A stretch of DNA of 64,000 nt from contig NZ_JAMQKB010000006.1 of assembly GCF_028416575.1 (NCBI RefSeq), forward strand, positions 1 to 64,000. Direction: 5' to 3'. Below are positions 47,223 to 56,291 of this stretch, piece after piece; position 1 is the first letter of the stretch; every line of letters begins with the position of its first letter. Source of the DNA: Terrihalobacillus insolitus. GTDB lineage: Bacteria; Bacillota; Bacilli; Bacillales; Amphibacillaceae. The position numbers and the translations under genes were made by a program. The notes beneath the pieces are model-generated. The model worked only from the letters and a program-made list of their open reading frames with translations, was not told the DNA's origin and did no database searches.

Positions 47223-48295
47223 AGTACTTTCCCCTCTTTCTCTTTATCATGGATCCGCTTATTTCTTTTTTCTTCCACTAAAGGCATAACATCCTCTGAA
47301 AAGCGCTTCATTTCAGCAAGCTGTGGTGAAAACTGGAGTAACAACAAGTCTAATCCAGCCTGTTCATAGTTCAGAATTTGATCTGCTATTTGGGATGGTG
47401 TACCTATAAGGTTAGGACGCAAGCCTCGATTGGAAACAGAGTAATCATTCAGCTTCACTTGTTGCTCCAGCTGTGATTTACTGACAAAATCTTTATATCC
47501 AACATATCCACTTGTATCTTTTACATCTGTTATTCGTTTCCATTCCTCCAAAGCTTCTTCCTCTGTGTCACGACAAATCACATATGCCGCCATGCCGAAT
47601 GATTGAAACGGAGATTTTCCTGCTTGCTTGCGCCGATTTTTCATATCTGCGACTTTCACTTCTATTTCCTCCACAGTTCCACCATGCATTACATATGCAT
47701 CACAGGAATGAACAATCGTATCCTTGCCACGTTCACTCTCTCCACCAGCATATAAAATTGGATTTGGTCGTTGAACAGGCTTAGGCTGTAAATGCGCGTT
47801 CTTTACCGTATAATATTTACCGTCATATGTGAATGTGTCCTCAGACCACATCCCCTTCATTACATCTAGAAATTCCTTGGTACGATCATACCGCTCATCA
47901 TGGGCTGTAAAAATACCGCCGTATTGACGTGCCTCTTCCTCCCACCATGCTGAAACAACATTAAGTGTGAATCTTCCATTACTAATATGATCAATATTTG
48001 CCGCCATTTTTGCTGTAACAGCAGGGTTGTGGAAGCCTGGTCTTACAGCAGCCATTATTTCTATTTTTTCCGTTACAGCTGCAAGTGCAGCTGCGGTTGA
48101 CCATGCTTCTAAGGAGTCATGCTCCACACCTTTTATGTCATTTAAATATAGCTCGGCAATGAGTGTCGTATCAAAACCCCACTGTTCTGCTGACTGTAAG
48201 ACTTCTTTTGCATAGTCAAATGTTGGTGGCATTTGCTCATTATCCACATTTCTTAGCCAGCCTCCAAAAATCGGCAACCAAAATCCATAGTTCAT
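47219..48295 (-). CDS. LLM-class flavin-dependent monooxygenase (SfnG/SsuD-like)
   Basis: 358 aa from ATG 48295 behind AAGGGGAG. TIM-barrel of the bacterial luciferase superfamily: MNYGFWLPIFGGW at the start, FTLNVVSAWWEEEARQYG and ILYAGGESERGKD (FMN phosphate loop). Closest in style to dimethylsulfone and alkanesulfonate monooxygenases, which need reduced FMN from a partner. Coupled to an ATP-grasp gene, an unusual partner for sulfur scavenging. Confidence 0.82.
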   Translation of the reverse strand: MNYGFWLPIFGGWLRNVDNEQMPPTFDYAKEVLQSAEQWGFDTTLIAELYLNDIKGVEHDSLEAWSTAAALAAVTEKIEIMAAVRPGFHNPAVTAKMAANIDHISNGRFTLNVVSAWWEEEARQYGGIFTAHDERYDRTKEFLDVMKGMWSEDTFTYDGKYYTVKNAHLQPKPVQRPNPILYAGGESERGKDTIVHSCDAYVMHGGTVEEIEVKVADMKNRRKQAGKSPFQSFGMAAYVICRDTEEEALEEWKRITDVKDTSGYVGYKDFVSKSQLEQQVKLNDYSVSNRGLRPNLIGTPSQIADQILNYEQAGLDLLLLQFSPQLAEMKRFSEDVMPLVEEKRNKRIHDKEKEGKVL

Positions 48296-48446
48296 GTATG
48301 TTATCTCCCCTTGATATGAATAATCCATATTTTAAATACACATAAATCATATCAGATAACTAGGAATTTGTTCAATGGATTTGCGCATAAATTTTTGGTT
48401 CGGTACACGAGCTGCATGGCTTTAAAAAGAACTTTTTCATAGTGGT

Positions 48447-48537
48447 AGCGAACTCGTTTCAGCAAGCTAAAACATCTGATTGGAAGTTCCCACCTACGCT
48501 TCGCTTAGAGGTGGGGGTCTAAAACCCTAAAACCATT
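48447..48537 (+). repeat. Structured repeat (IS605-end-like), shorter copy
   Basis: AGCGAACTCGTTTCAGCAAG ... GGAAGTTCCCACCTACGCTT ... AGAGGTGGGGGTCTAAAACC. Nearly identical to 60194-60313 but lacking the middle hairpin of about 29 bases. The final CCCACCT...AGGTGGG hairpin and layout resemble right ends of IS200/IS605 (tnpB) elements. No tnpA or tnpB is nearby. Confidence 0.7.
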
Positions 48538-48544
48538 TTAAAAT

Positions 48545-48614
48545 TAATGTTGTTATGGCTCAGGAAAGCTTCGTAGCTTTGAATCATCTACTTGATCGGT
48601 CACTTGAAACTTAG
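48545..48614 (-). pseudogene. Duplicated fragment of the ATP-grasp gene
   Basis: About 70 bases (TTAATGTTGTTATGGCTCAG ... GGTCACTTGAAACTT) repeat 46448-46525 of the ATP-grasp gene with one base change and an 8-base deletion. It follows directly on the structured repeat, so it was probably copied when that element moved. The remaining sequence to 48729 shows nothing recognisable. Confidence 0.7.
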
Positions 48615-48729
48615 CCATAGTTGTTTCTTATCTTGTATAGAGTAGGATGAGGTAACGTATTCCTTCCAATCCTTTAACAGCTAGTTCAGCGTAGTCCTTA
48701 CGCTAGGCGCGACTGCCCGTCGCACTTCA

Positions 48730-49731
48730 TTATTCTTTTGTTGAAAGTTTATCGCGGTCAACCGCTTCTGGTGGTTGTTCCATCCATCCATGGTCAATCA
48801 TAATGTTAGCACCATCTTCAACGTATAACGAAACATCCAATAAGCATCGCGCATACAAAGCTCCAATATCCCTTCTTCCATTAAGCGATGCTCCATTTGC
48901 ATATTCTCTAATTTTCATTGAGAACATATCAATTTTATGAAAGACCATGAGTTTGTCTGAGAATGGTGGTGTAGTAGAAGTAGTTACCAAATGGTCTATC
49001 AATGAAGGTGATGGTAAATTATCCTCTGTTAATTTATTTGACAGCTTTTCAATATGCTTTTTATTGATAGCTTCCCCACGTTCTAAAAAGTTCCTCACTT
49101 GTTTATGTCTTACTCCTTGCCTAAAACCAATAATCAATGCCTTACTTGTTATGTCGTTGTTTAAATTATCAAAAAGATGAGCAATTTCTAAGCCGTGAAG
49201 GGGTCTAACTTCTCCAAGATAACCGTGCAAGAAACTCTGTTTTTTAACGAAATCAACTTCTTTAGGAGTAGAAATAATTGGTGCATTCATTAACTTACCT
49301 TTTGCTTTTAAGACATCTTGTACATCTACGATTAACTTAACACTATCATTTAAACAACGTACAAAGAAATCTTTGATATCTTTCCTCGTAACAATCGGTA
49401 TAGCCGCACTATAAATACTTACTCCTGCTTTTCCAATGTATTGTAAGTAATATAGGTAAAAGTCATCTTTATATAATCTTGGTGCCTCAACATTGACATC
49501 ATCATCTGTAAATCCAACTGGTATTGGGAAATTTGCATGTTTGAAAATCGATTTTATTTCTTCCATATAAGTCTCCGTTAGCCTTAAAGCATATTTTAAA
49601 ATTTTTTCTATATCTGTATCTTGTACATGGTTTAAATAATAGCTAATGACACATTTGCCCATCGAATTTCCTGCATATGCTGCCCAGATCTTTCCCATTT
49701 CCGCTGAGGTTAAATTTGATTTACTAGTCAT
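48730..49731 (-). CDS. DUF3231 family protein
   Basis: 333 aa, all-helical, made of two similar halves (SNLTSAEMGKIWAAYAGNSM and PFSDKLMVFHKIDMFSMKIR, each followed by a run ending in GRRDIGALYARCL or TRKDIKDFFVRCL). DUF3231 proteins are typical of spore-forming Bacillales, have a ferritin-like look, and have no proven function. No signal peptide. Single gene. Confidence 0.8.
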   Translation of the reverse strand: MTSKSNLTSAEMGKIWAAYAGNSMGKCVISYYLNHVQDTDIEKILKYALRLTETYMEEIKSIFKHANFPIPVGFTDDDVNVEAPRLYKDDFYLYYLQYIGKAGVSIYSAAIPIVTRKDIKDFFVRCLNDSVKLIVDVQDVLKAKGKLMNAPIISTPKEVDFVKKQSFLHGYLGEVRPLHGLEIAHLFDNLNNDITSKALIIGFRQGVRHKQVRNFLERGEAINKKHIEKLSNKLTEDNLPSPSLIDHLVTTSTTPPFSDKLMVFHKIDMFSMKIREYANGASLNGRRDIGALYARCLLDVSLYVEDGANIMIDHGWMEQPPEAVDRDKLSTKE

Positions 49732-49802
49732 CTTTTTATAATACCCTCCTTCGAATAGGTATTGTTATATTTTATACAATACAAATAACAAGTCGTAGTT
49801 CA

Positions 49803-49970
49803 TCAGGAAATTATTCGATAGTGAAGTCTACGATACATTTTTTGTAAAAATATGTAAATGTTTCTGTTTAAGTAATACGTCCAATAAATATATCTATTGG
49901 ATTTGGACTTACCTTTGAAAAGGATAAGCACGATTGTAACAATGAATATACTCAAAAAGTATTTACGCAT
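49803..49970 (-). CDS. Small single-helix membrane peptide, 55 aa
   Basis: MRKYFLSIFIVTIVLILFKG is a hydrophobic N-terminal helix, followed by a Tyr/Arg/Lys-rich basic tail (SNRYIYWTYYLNR...). The very strong GGAGGGAGG lies seven bases before ATG, which is the main reason to believe it is expressed. It could be a membrane anchor, a small toxin-like peptide or a gene remnant. The rest of the 350-base gap holds nothing clear. Confidence 0.5.
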   Translation of the reverse strand: MRKYFLSIFIVTIVLILFKGKSKSNRYIYWTYYLNRNIYIFLQKMYRRLHYRIIS

Positions 49971-50081
49971 TATTTTCCTCCCTCCATAAAGTTCCTTTTT
50001 TTATATTGCCCTATAAGGAAGCAATTATTTATATATTTCTGGCATTACCAGCAACATACAACGCATTTATCATTATGATTT

Positions 50082-50438
50082 CTAGATAGCATTTGCGATG
50101 GGGAGAAATGAATTATTACCGAAGAAGAAAGCTACCACTAGCTTAGGTAAATAATATCGTTTTTGAGTTCGGTTAAACCCTTCCACATTGTTTTGTTTAA
50201 TGGAATATAGCATCGGTGACCGTGGAGCAAAATAAAAAGGAACGTAATCATGAAACATTCCATATGGCGGCAATGGAATGGGTGTGGTGGAACGCCGAGC
50301 CTGAATGCTTTGGTGGGCGATATCAGTATATGAAATTTCTTTTTCTGTGACTTGTGCATAAGCCTCCAAGCCTCCTCTTTCTAAAATCGAAGGGAGATTA
50401 CGATAATCTGTAATATGGTATAGTAGTTTAGGTTCCAT
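50082..50438 (-). pseudogene. darT: Truncated, frameshifted DarT-like ADP-ribosyltransferase
   Basis: Start and core of a DarT (DUF4433) DNA ADP-ribosyltransferase toxin: LLYHITDYRNLPSILERGGL, HQSIQARRSTTPIP and HDYVPFYFAPRSPMLYSIKQ. After residue about 100 the family motif continues in another frame (NDIIYLS), so the gene is frameshifted and about 90 C-terminal residues, including the catalytic Glu region, are missing. No DarG antitoxin is adjacent. ATG 50438 fits the family start better than 50468. Confidence 0.75.
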
Positions 50439-50577
50439 ACATCCACTTCCAAGTCCAGTCGAATTCATTTCAAATTTTATATCCTTGATTTCTTTTAAAA
50501 AAATTATACCATTTTACCAACTTTTAGACATAATGTTGCGTCAATTTGGAATAGGCAAGTGTAACACTAAACAGAAA

Positions 50578-50602
50578 AAACGCATGCCGTAGACATGCGT
50601 TT
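50578..50602 (-). terminator. helD terminator
   Basis: AAACGCATG / CATGCGTTT with a 7-base loop, flanked by an A run on the plus strand, directly after the helD stop. Confidence 0.8.
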
Positions 50603-50615
50603 CCAATTTAAAATG

Positions 50616-52952
50616 TCATTGCTTTTTTTCATATTTATCTGGATCTACTACTTGTATAAATAGGCTTGGCTCACCAATTGCAAACAAGGAAAGCTCATGC
50701 ATAGCCCTTGTACATGCCGTATAAAATAAATTTCGTTCTAATTCCTCCCCGTAATTGTGTTTTGAAGCATCATAAAGGATGACTGCATCAAATTCAATTC
50801 CTTTAGCTAAATAAGCAGGGAGGATTAACAGTCCTTTTTGAAACGTATAAGTTTCTACCGTAAGTAATTGTACGGGTAGCTTGTCTTTTAAGTCTTGGTA
50901 GATTTGTTGACATTCTTTCATCGACTTTCCAATGATCGCAATCGTTTGGTAGCCTTTTTCCTGATACCCTTGCACCACTTCAACCATTCGTTCTTGTTTT
51001 TTCTCTATAGATTCAAACTGGTAAAGAACAGGCTTATCACCATCCCGATTAAACGCTTCAATGTCTTGCCCTCCCGCAATTAAATCCTTCGTAAATTCTA
51101 CGATCGGTTTAGTGGATCGATAACTTCTGGTCAACGTAATTAATTCGTGTTGATCCTCAAGGCCTCCGGACAGAAGGGTGTCTTCACTGAGGGCATGTGC
51201 ATAAATGGCTTGATTATAGTCCCCTAAAAGTGTAAACCTTGCACGGGGGAAAATTAATTTAAGATACGCGAACTGAAAAGCTGAATAATCCTGTGCTTCA
51301 TCGATAAACACATGGCTCATTGTTTTGTTGACATGACTACCAATTAATTGATCAAAAAAATACAAATAGGCTGTTGCATCCTCCCATGGAAGTTCATTGT
51401 TCAATAGGTGTGCCTTCGTATTTTCCTTCAAAAACAACCAATTTTCTGGCATCGACCCTTCTACCATGTTTTGCTCATTCCAATTGTCTAACAACTGAAT
51501 AAACGTAGCTTTGATGTCGACAAATCTTAACTGCATTACTTTTCGCTTAAGTGGTTTAAACTTTCTTTCCACCAGTCTTTTCTTTAGCAGCTCCTCTTCT
51601 CTTGAAAAATCGTCAAATGTATCCTCATTAAATCGATATCCTTTTTGAAGCTCTTGGTGGACATTTAAAAATTCCTCTTTATCTAAATATCCTACCTCTT
51701 CTGTAACCCATGCCTTCTCTCTTTCTTCCTGTTCCCGCTCATTTAAGCTATTTCGTACCCATTCAGCAACGTGTTCCATCCGAGTCGGAACGCTTTGTCG
51801 AGCATCCAAGCGATAGAAATATGCCGCAATATCTGTTTTAGATATAAGGACTTCTCCACGGAAAGTTATGTTCTTAAACTGTAATCCTTGTTTTGATAAA
51901 TGTTGAATAAACTGATCCATTAATTTTCGATAAGAAAGTCCTGCTTTATACGTAACTCCCTCAATACGACTTTGGTAATGATCGTCTTTTTTTGCAGTAA
52001 GAAAATACTCCATCTGATCAAAAGGGGATTCGATCTTCAACTGAGATCCTAAACGGTGATGTAAATAATCATACAAAGTGCCTTGGCGCATGTTCTCCTC
52101 CCCAAGTTCAGGAAGTACGGTCGCAACATAACTGTTGAATAACGGATTAGGAGAAAACAACAGAACATTTTCAGCCGTAATTGTTTCTCGATAACGATAT
52201 AAAAGGTAAGCAACGCGTTGCAATGCCGCAGAAGTTTTCCCACTTCCTGCAACCCCTTGTACAATTAGTAGTTTGCTTTTTTCATTACGAATAATTTGAT
52301 TTTGTTCGCGTTGAATCGTTGCCACAATACTTTTCATTGTTGCAGTTGCATTGTCACCAAGCACTCTTTGTAATAGGTGATCCCCGATCGTAACTCCCGT
52401 ATCAAACATGCCTTTTAGTTCACCTTGCCGAATAATGAATTGACGTTTAAGCTTCACTTCGCCTTCGATTGTTCCTTCAACTGTTTCGTATTTTGCAGGT
52501 CCTGGTGGGTAGTCGTAGTAGAGACTTGAGATAGGTGCTCTCCAATCGTAAACGAAAAAATCATCCTCCTCCTGATCCATCAGCGCTCCAATGCCTATGT
52601 ATATTTTTTCAGGCTTCTTCTCATTCTGATCTAGAAAATCAATTCGGCCAAAATATGGTGAATCCTTCAAGCGGTGTAAGGTTTTTATCTGTTTGCTAAC
52701 CTGACCATGGTTTCTTTCTCGCTCGGACAAAAGCTCAGCTTGTTGTTTCAAACTGGCTTGAGTCTCGATCACGTCGTCTGGCTCATCGATGTTAACCGTT
52801 ACATCCTCCCAAAAATTTTTCCTTAGGTCAATAACACGATCCTTCAGCCCACCTACCCGCTCTTGTAAAAACCCTAATTTGATCTTTATTTCACTCAAAA
52901 CACGTGTTAAATACGCCTGCTCCTCTTTACGATTCTCATTTTCATTATCCAT
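50616..52952 (-). CDS. helD: RNA polymerase recycling motor HelD
   Basis: 778 aa, UvrD/Rep-like superfamily 1 ATPase. The N-terminal coiled arm (residues 1-110, which in known HelD enters the secondary channel of RNA polymerase) is followed by FFVYDWRAPISSLYYDY. Walker A GVAGSGKTSAALQR is near residue 233 and Walker B FIDEAQDYSAFQFA follows. TYTFQKGLLILPAYLAKGIEFD and FYTACTRAMHEL are late helicase motifs. It frees stalled polymerase from DNA. Good AGGAGG site. Single gene. Confidence 0.93.
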   Translation of the reverse strand: MDNENENRKEEQAYLTRVLSEIKIKLGFLQERVGGLKDRVIDLRKNFWEDVTVNIDEPDDVIETQASLKQQAELLSERERNHGQVSKQIKTLHRLKDSPYFGRIDFLDQNEKKPEKIYIGIGALMDQEEDDFFVYDWRAPISSLYYDYPPGPAKYETVEGTIEGEVKLKRQFIIRQGELKGMFDTGVTIGDHLLQRVLGDNATATMKSIVATIQREQNQIIRNEKSKLLIVQGVAGSGKTSAALQRVAYLLYRYRETITAENVLLFSPNPLFNSYVATVLPELGEENMRQGTLYDYLHHRLGSQLKIESPFDQMEYFLTAKKDDHYQSRIEGVTYKAGLSYRKLMDQFIQHLSKQGLQFKNITFRGEVLISKTDIAAYFYRLDARQSVPTRMEHVAEWVRNSLNEREQEEREKAWVTEEVGYLDKEEFLNVHQELQKGYRFNEDTFDDFSREEELLKKRLVERKFKPLKRKVMQLRFVDIKATFIQLLDNWNEQNMVEGSMPENWLFLKENTKAHLLNNELPWEDATAYLYFFDQLIGSHVNKTMSHVFIDEAQDYSAFQFAYLKLIFPRARFTLLGDYNQAIYAHALSEDTLLSGGLEDQHELITLTRSYRSTKPIVEFTKDLIAGGQDIEAFNRDGDKPVLYQFESIEKKQERMVEVVQGYQEKGYQTIAIIGKSMKECQQIYQDLKDKLPVQLLTVETYTFQKGLLILPAYLAKGIEFDAVILYDASKHNYGEELERNLFYTACTRAMHELSLFAIGEPSLFIQVVDPDKYEKKQ

Positions 52953-53329
52953 TTTGGCATACCTCCTATATCCTCTTAAACATGGATGAATATGTTGTAT
53001 TTCCTTATTTATCTAGTGAATGCATACTATACCATACTTTATCGCACAACATCGATTATTTTTCACGCAAATGGATGCACTCATACTAAAAGGAATATGA
53101 ATAAATGTATGAATGAATAGCAGAATGAATGCATCCATCTATTCGTTAGTCATGATTCTCATCTGCTACTCATAGTTATATATACATAGAATGGGACAAC
53201 CATCGTTGTAATGCCTTACGACGGACAGGGAGCAGTATTGTCGTGGGGACGTTGCCATAAGAAGTTTTCGATCCCGACCCGCTTCTAATCAACTTTTTGT
53301 ATACTCTTGTAGGTAAGGAGTGTTATAAC

Positions 53330-54826
53330 TTGAAAAAAAACCGACTAGATTGGCCATCGTTTCTACTTTGCATTATCTTTTTAACTGCGATGAGCCTATC
53401 GATTTTTTTATTTCCAAACGAAGCAGCAAAATGGTTGGCAGCCACGCATGACACATTAATTGAACAGGTTGGAATTGTCTATTTATGGGTCGGGTTTCTA
53501 TCATTAATTTTTTTAGTCTGGGTTGCAGCTAGCAGGTATGGAAAAATTAAACTTGGCCCAAAAAACTACCGACCAACCTTCTCAACATTTAGTTGGATTG
53601 CCATGTTGTTCTGTGCAGGAATTGGATCCGGTGTCATCTATTGGGGTACGATTGAATGGGCATACTATTACTTGGGCCCTCCTTTTTCTTTAACACAAGG
53701 ATCCGTACGGGCAATCGAGTGGAGTGTTGCATATGGCATGTTCCACACTGGACCAACTGCTTGGGCAATCTATACATTACCAGCACTTCCGATTGCATAT
53801 CTTTACCACGTCAAAAGGCGACCTGTTCTAAAAATTAGTGAAGCGTGTCGACCTGTATTAAACAAATACGCTGACGGTTTCGTAGGCAAAATAATTGATC
53901 TCTTATTTATGTTAGGACTGTTAGGTGCATCAGGAACCACACTCGGCTTAAGTATACCGATGATTGCGGCCGGAATTCACAAAATTACTGGGATCGAACA
54001 CACATATTGGCTTGACTTACTCATTTTACTCTTATGCACGTTGATTTTCTCTATTAGCGTCTATTCCGGCTTAGAAAAAGGAATAAAAAAACTAAGCGAT
54101 ATCAATGTGTACTTAGCGATTACCCTTCTTCTTGTTGTTTTATTGCTCGGTCCTACGATCTTTATATTAGAAATGTCCACAAATAGTATTGGACTCATTA
54201 CACAGCACTTTCTCTATTTGAATACGTGGATCGATCCAATCGGACAATCAGGGTTTCCTGAAAAGTGGACCTTATTTTACTGGGCATGGTGGATCGTATA
54301 CGCTCCATTTATCGGGTTATTTATTGCGAAAATTTCAAAAGGTAGAACCATTCGAGAAATGATCGTCGGAACCGTTCTATTCGGATCATTTGGCTGTTGG
54401 TTATTTTTTATGATTTTAGGAAACTTTAGCTTATACCTAGAGCTGAATGATATTGTCCCAGTGACCGCAATCGTTCAGCAGTTTGGTGCACCTGAGGCAA
54501 TTGTAACGGTTATTGATACGTTACCATTTGGAAGTTTAATGGTCTTCCTTTTTGTCATATTATCGATCATTTTTCTGTCTACAACCTTTGACACTTCTTC
54601 GTACATGCTCGCTGCCGTAACCCAAAAGGAAGTGCACGGTGATCCTGTTCGTTGGAATCGACTATTTTGGGCGTTCGCTCTAGCATTGCCACCAACTGCC
54701 TTGATGTTTATCGGCGGTTTGGAGTCCTTGCAAACAGTAACGATCATTGCAGCGCTTCCTTCCGTAGTGATCTTATTTTTACTTGCCCTTTCCTTTATGA
54801 GGCTCGTACGTGAGGATAAGGATTAA
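53330..54826 (+). CDS. BCCT-family betaine/choline/carnitine transporter
   Basis: 498 aa from TTG 53330, nine bases behind AAGGAG; the earlier TTG at 53297 has no site. Twelve helices. The family signature lies in MLFCAGIGSGVIYWGTIEWA and WAWWIVYAPFIGLFIAKISKG. Imports quaternary-ammonium osmolytes with Na+; also used for choline or carnitine. Fits a salt-tolerant host. The 344-base gap upstream holds an inverted repeat ATGGATGC / GCATCCAT (53071-53138) and no gene. Confidence 0.9.
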   Translation: MKKNRLDWPSFLLCIIFLTAMSLSIFLFPNEAAKWLAATHDTLIEQVGIVYLWVGFLSLIFLVWVAASRYGKIKLGPKNYRPTFSTFSWIAMLFCAGIGSGVIYWGTIEWAYYYLGPPFSLTQGSVRAIEWSVAYGMFHTGPTAWAIYTLPALPIAYLYHVKRRPVLKISEACRPVLNKYADGFVGKIIDLLFMLGLLGASGTTLGLSIPMIAAGIHKITGIEHTYWLDLLILLLCTLIFSISVYSGLEKGIKKLSDINVYLAITLLLVVLLLGPTIFILEMSTNSIGLITQHFLYLNTWIDPIGQSGFPEKWTLFYWAWWIVYAPFIGLFIAKISKGRTIREMIVGTVLFGSFGCWLFFMILGNFSLYLELNDIVPVTAIVQQFGAPEAIVTVIDTLPFGSLMVFLFVILSIIFLSTTFDTSSYMLAAVTQKEVHGDPVRWNRLFWAFALALPPTALMFIGGLESLQTVTIIAALPSVVILFLLALSFMRLVREDKD

Positions 54827-54831
54827 TGTGT

Positions 54832-54859
54832 AACCACCCCACGACATCATGGGGTGGTT
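54832..54859 (+). terminator. BCCT gene terminator
   Basis: AACCACCCCA / TGGGGTGGTT with an 8-base loop, six bases after the stop codon. Confidence 0.8.
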
Positions 54860-55007
54860 GCTGATGTTTGATCAACTTCCTTGTTTTATGTTCAAGAGGT
54901 TGTTACATGATTTACCAAATGATCCATATCCCTTTCATCTTATCAGCATCTTCGTTAAAATATATTTAGAGTAACGAAATATCTTCCGAAAGAAGTGACG
55001 TTTCCTT

Positions 55008-56240
55008 ATGGATCAAGAAAATACCGCTAAAAGAAATGTGGCAATCATGTGGTTTGCCAATTTTTTTATTGCGGGAAGCATCACGATGGTATTGCCCTTT
55101 TTATCTTTATATATTGAGACGTTTGGATCATTTTCAGATAAATATGTACAAAACTGGTCTGGTTGGGCCTTTGCGGTCACATTTGTAGCTGCTTTCATTT
55201 GCTCTCCAATTTGGGGTCGTATTGGTGATAAATATGGACGAAAAAGAATTCTCATTATTTCTGCATTTGGATTAGGACTATCTGTATTCTTAATGGGTTT
55301 TGTCACCAATGTGTGGCAGCTTTTTTTTCTACGACTATTTATGGGCGTATTCACTGGGTTTATCTCAATGTCACAAGCCCTTATTTCCACACAAACGCCT
55401 AAAAATATAGCTGGACGCGTACTCGGCACATTACAAACAGGTAGCATAACCGGTAGCTTGATGGGACCCCTTTTCGGTGGAATGATTGCAGACTCAATTG
55501 GATACGCAACGACATTTCAGTGGACTTCTATTGCACTCTTTTTATCTGCACTCATCGTGTGGATCGGTATTCGAGAGTACAAAATGGAAACAGATGATGA
55601 AGAGCAATCAAGCTATACAAGTAAAGAAGTGCTTCTTCATATTATACGTCAACCCGTTTTGCTAATGGTCATGCTTGTCTCGATGTTTGTTCAAATTGCA
55701 CATTTCAGTATCCAACCCATTCTTTCCCTGTATGTGAGCGAGCTTCACGGTACAGCAAATATCGCTTTATTTTCAGGGTTTGCCTTCTCCGCTGCTGGAC
55801 TAGGAAATTTAATGATGGCTCGCAGATGGGGGCGGTTAGCTGATCGGATCGGGTATGTAAAAATACTCATCATCCTTTTGATCGGCGCAGCGATTGTGTA
55901 TTTCCCTGGAGCATATGTGACAAACATTTGGCAGCTCATTGTGTTACGGTTTCTTTTAGGAGTTTCAATAGGAGGAATTATTCCGGTTCGAACTGCCTAT
56001 ATACGGCAGGAAGCACCCATTGCTATGCAAGGAGAGGTTCTCGGTTATAACACAAGCATTCGATTTTTTGGCAATATGATTGGGCCTGTCTTGGGCGGAT
56101 TGTTATCTGGTTACTTCGGGATTTCTGCTGTCTTTTTCGTTACGAGCTCTTTGCTTTTCATTAGCGGAATTGCGCTCTGGAGCAGTTTATATCGTCATCG
56201 TCAACAAGAAACTGTGAAACATTCCCATTCCAGTGCATAA
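55008..56240 (+). CDS. MFS multidrug-type efflux transporter
   Basis: 410 aa, 12 helices. The loop-2/3 motif GRIGDKYGRKRILII, GRLADRIGYVKI in the second half, and the helix-5 antiporter motif GSITGSLMGPLFGGMIAD mark a drug:H+ antiporter of the MdtG/YitG-like group. Single gene, convergent with the NCS2 permease gene and sharing its terminator. Confidence 0.85.
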   Translation: MDQENTAKRNVAIMWFANFFIAGSITMVLPFLSLYIETFGSFSDKYVQNWSGWAFAVTFVAAFICSPIWGRIGDKYGRKRILIISAFGLGLSVFLMGFVTNVWQLFFLRLFMGVFTGFISMSQALISTQTPKNIAGRVLGTLQTGSITGSLMGPLFGGMIADSIGYATTFQWTSIALFLSALIVWIGIREYKMETDDEEQSSYTSKEVLLHIIRQPVLLMVMLVSMFVQIAHFSIQPILSLYVSELHGTANIALFSGFAFSAAGLGNLMMARRWGRLADRIGYVKILIILLIGAAIVYFPGAYVTNIWQLIVLRFLLGVSIGGIIPVRTAYIRQEAPIAMQGEVLGYNTSIRFFGNMIGPVLGGLLSGYFGISAVFFVTSSLLFISGIALWSSLYRHRQQETVKHSHSSA

Positions 56241-56253
56241 AATGACGATTGTT

Positions 56254-56291
56254 AAAAAAGCATGGTTCCTAGCTCAGGAATCATGCTTTTT
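56254..56291. terminator. Shared bidirectional terminator
   Basis: AAAAAAGCATG / CATGCTTTTT with an inner stem TTCCT / AGGAA. It serves the convergent MFS and NCS2 genes and overlaps the last codons of the latter. Confidence 0.85.

Noticed and set aside
53071..53138. Inverted repeat ATGGATGC/GCATCCAT upstream of BCCT gene
   Set aside because: Loop of 52 bases and no link to a promoter or terminator; probably chance or old repeat DNA.
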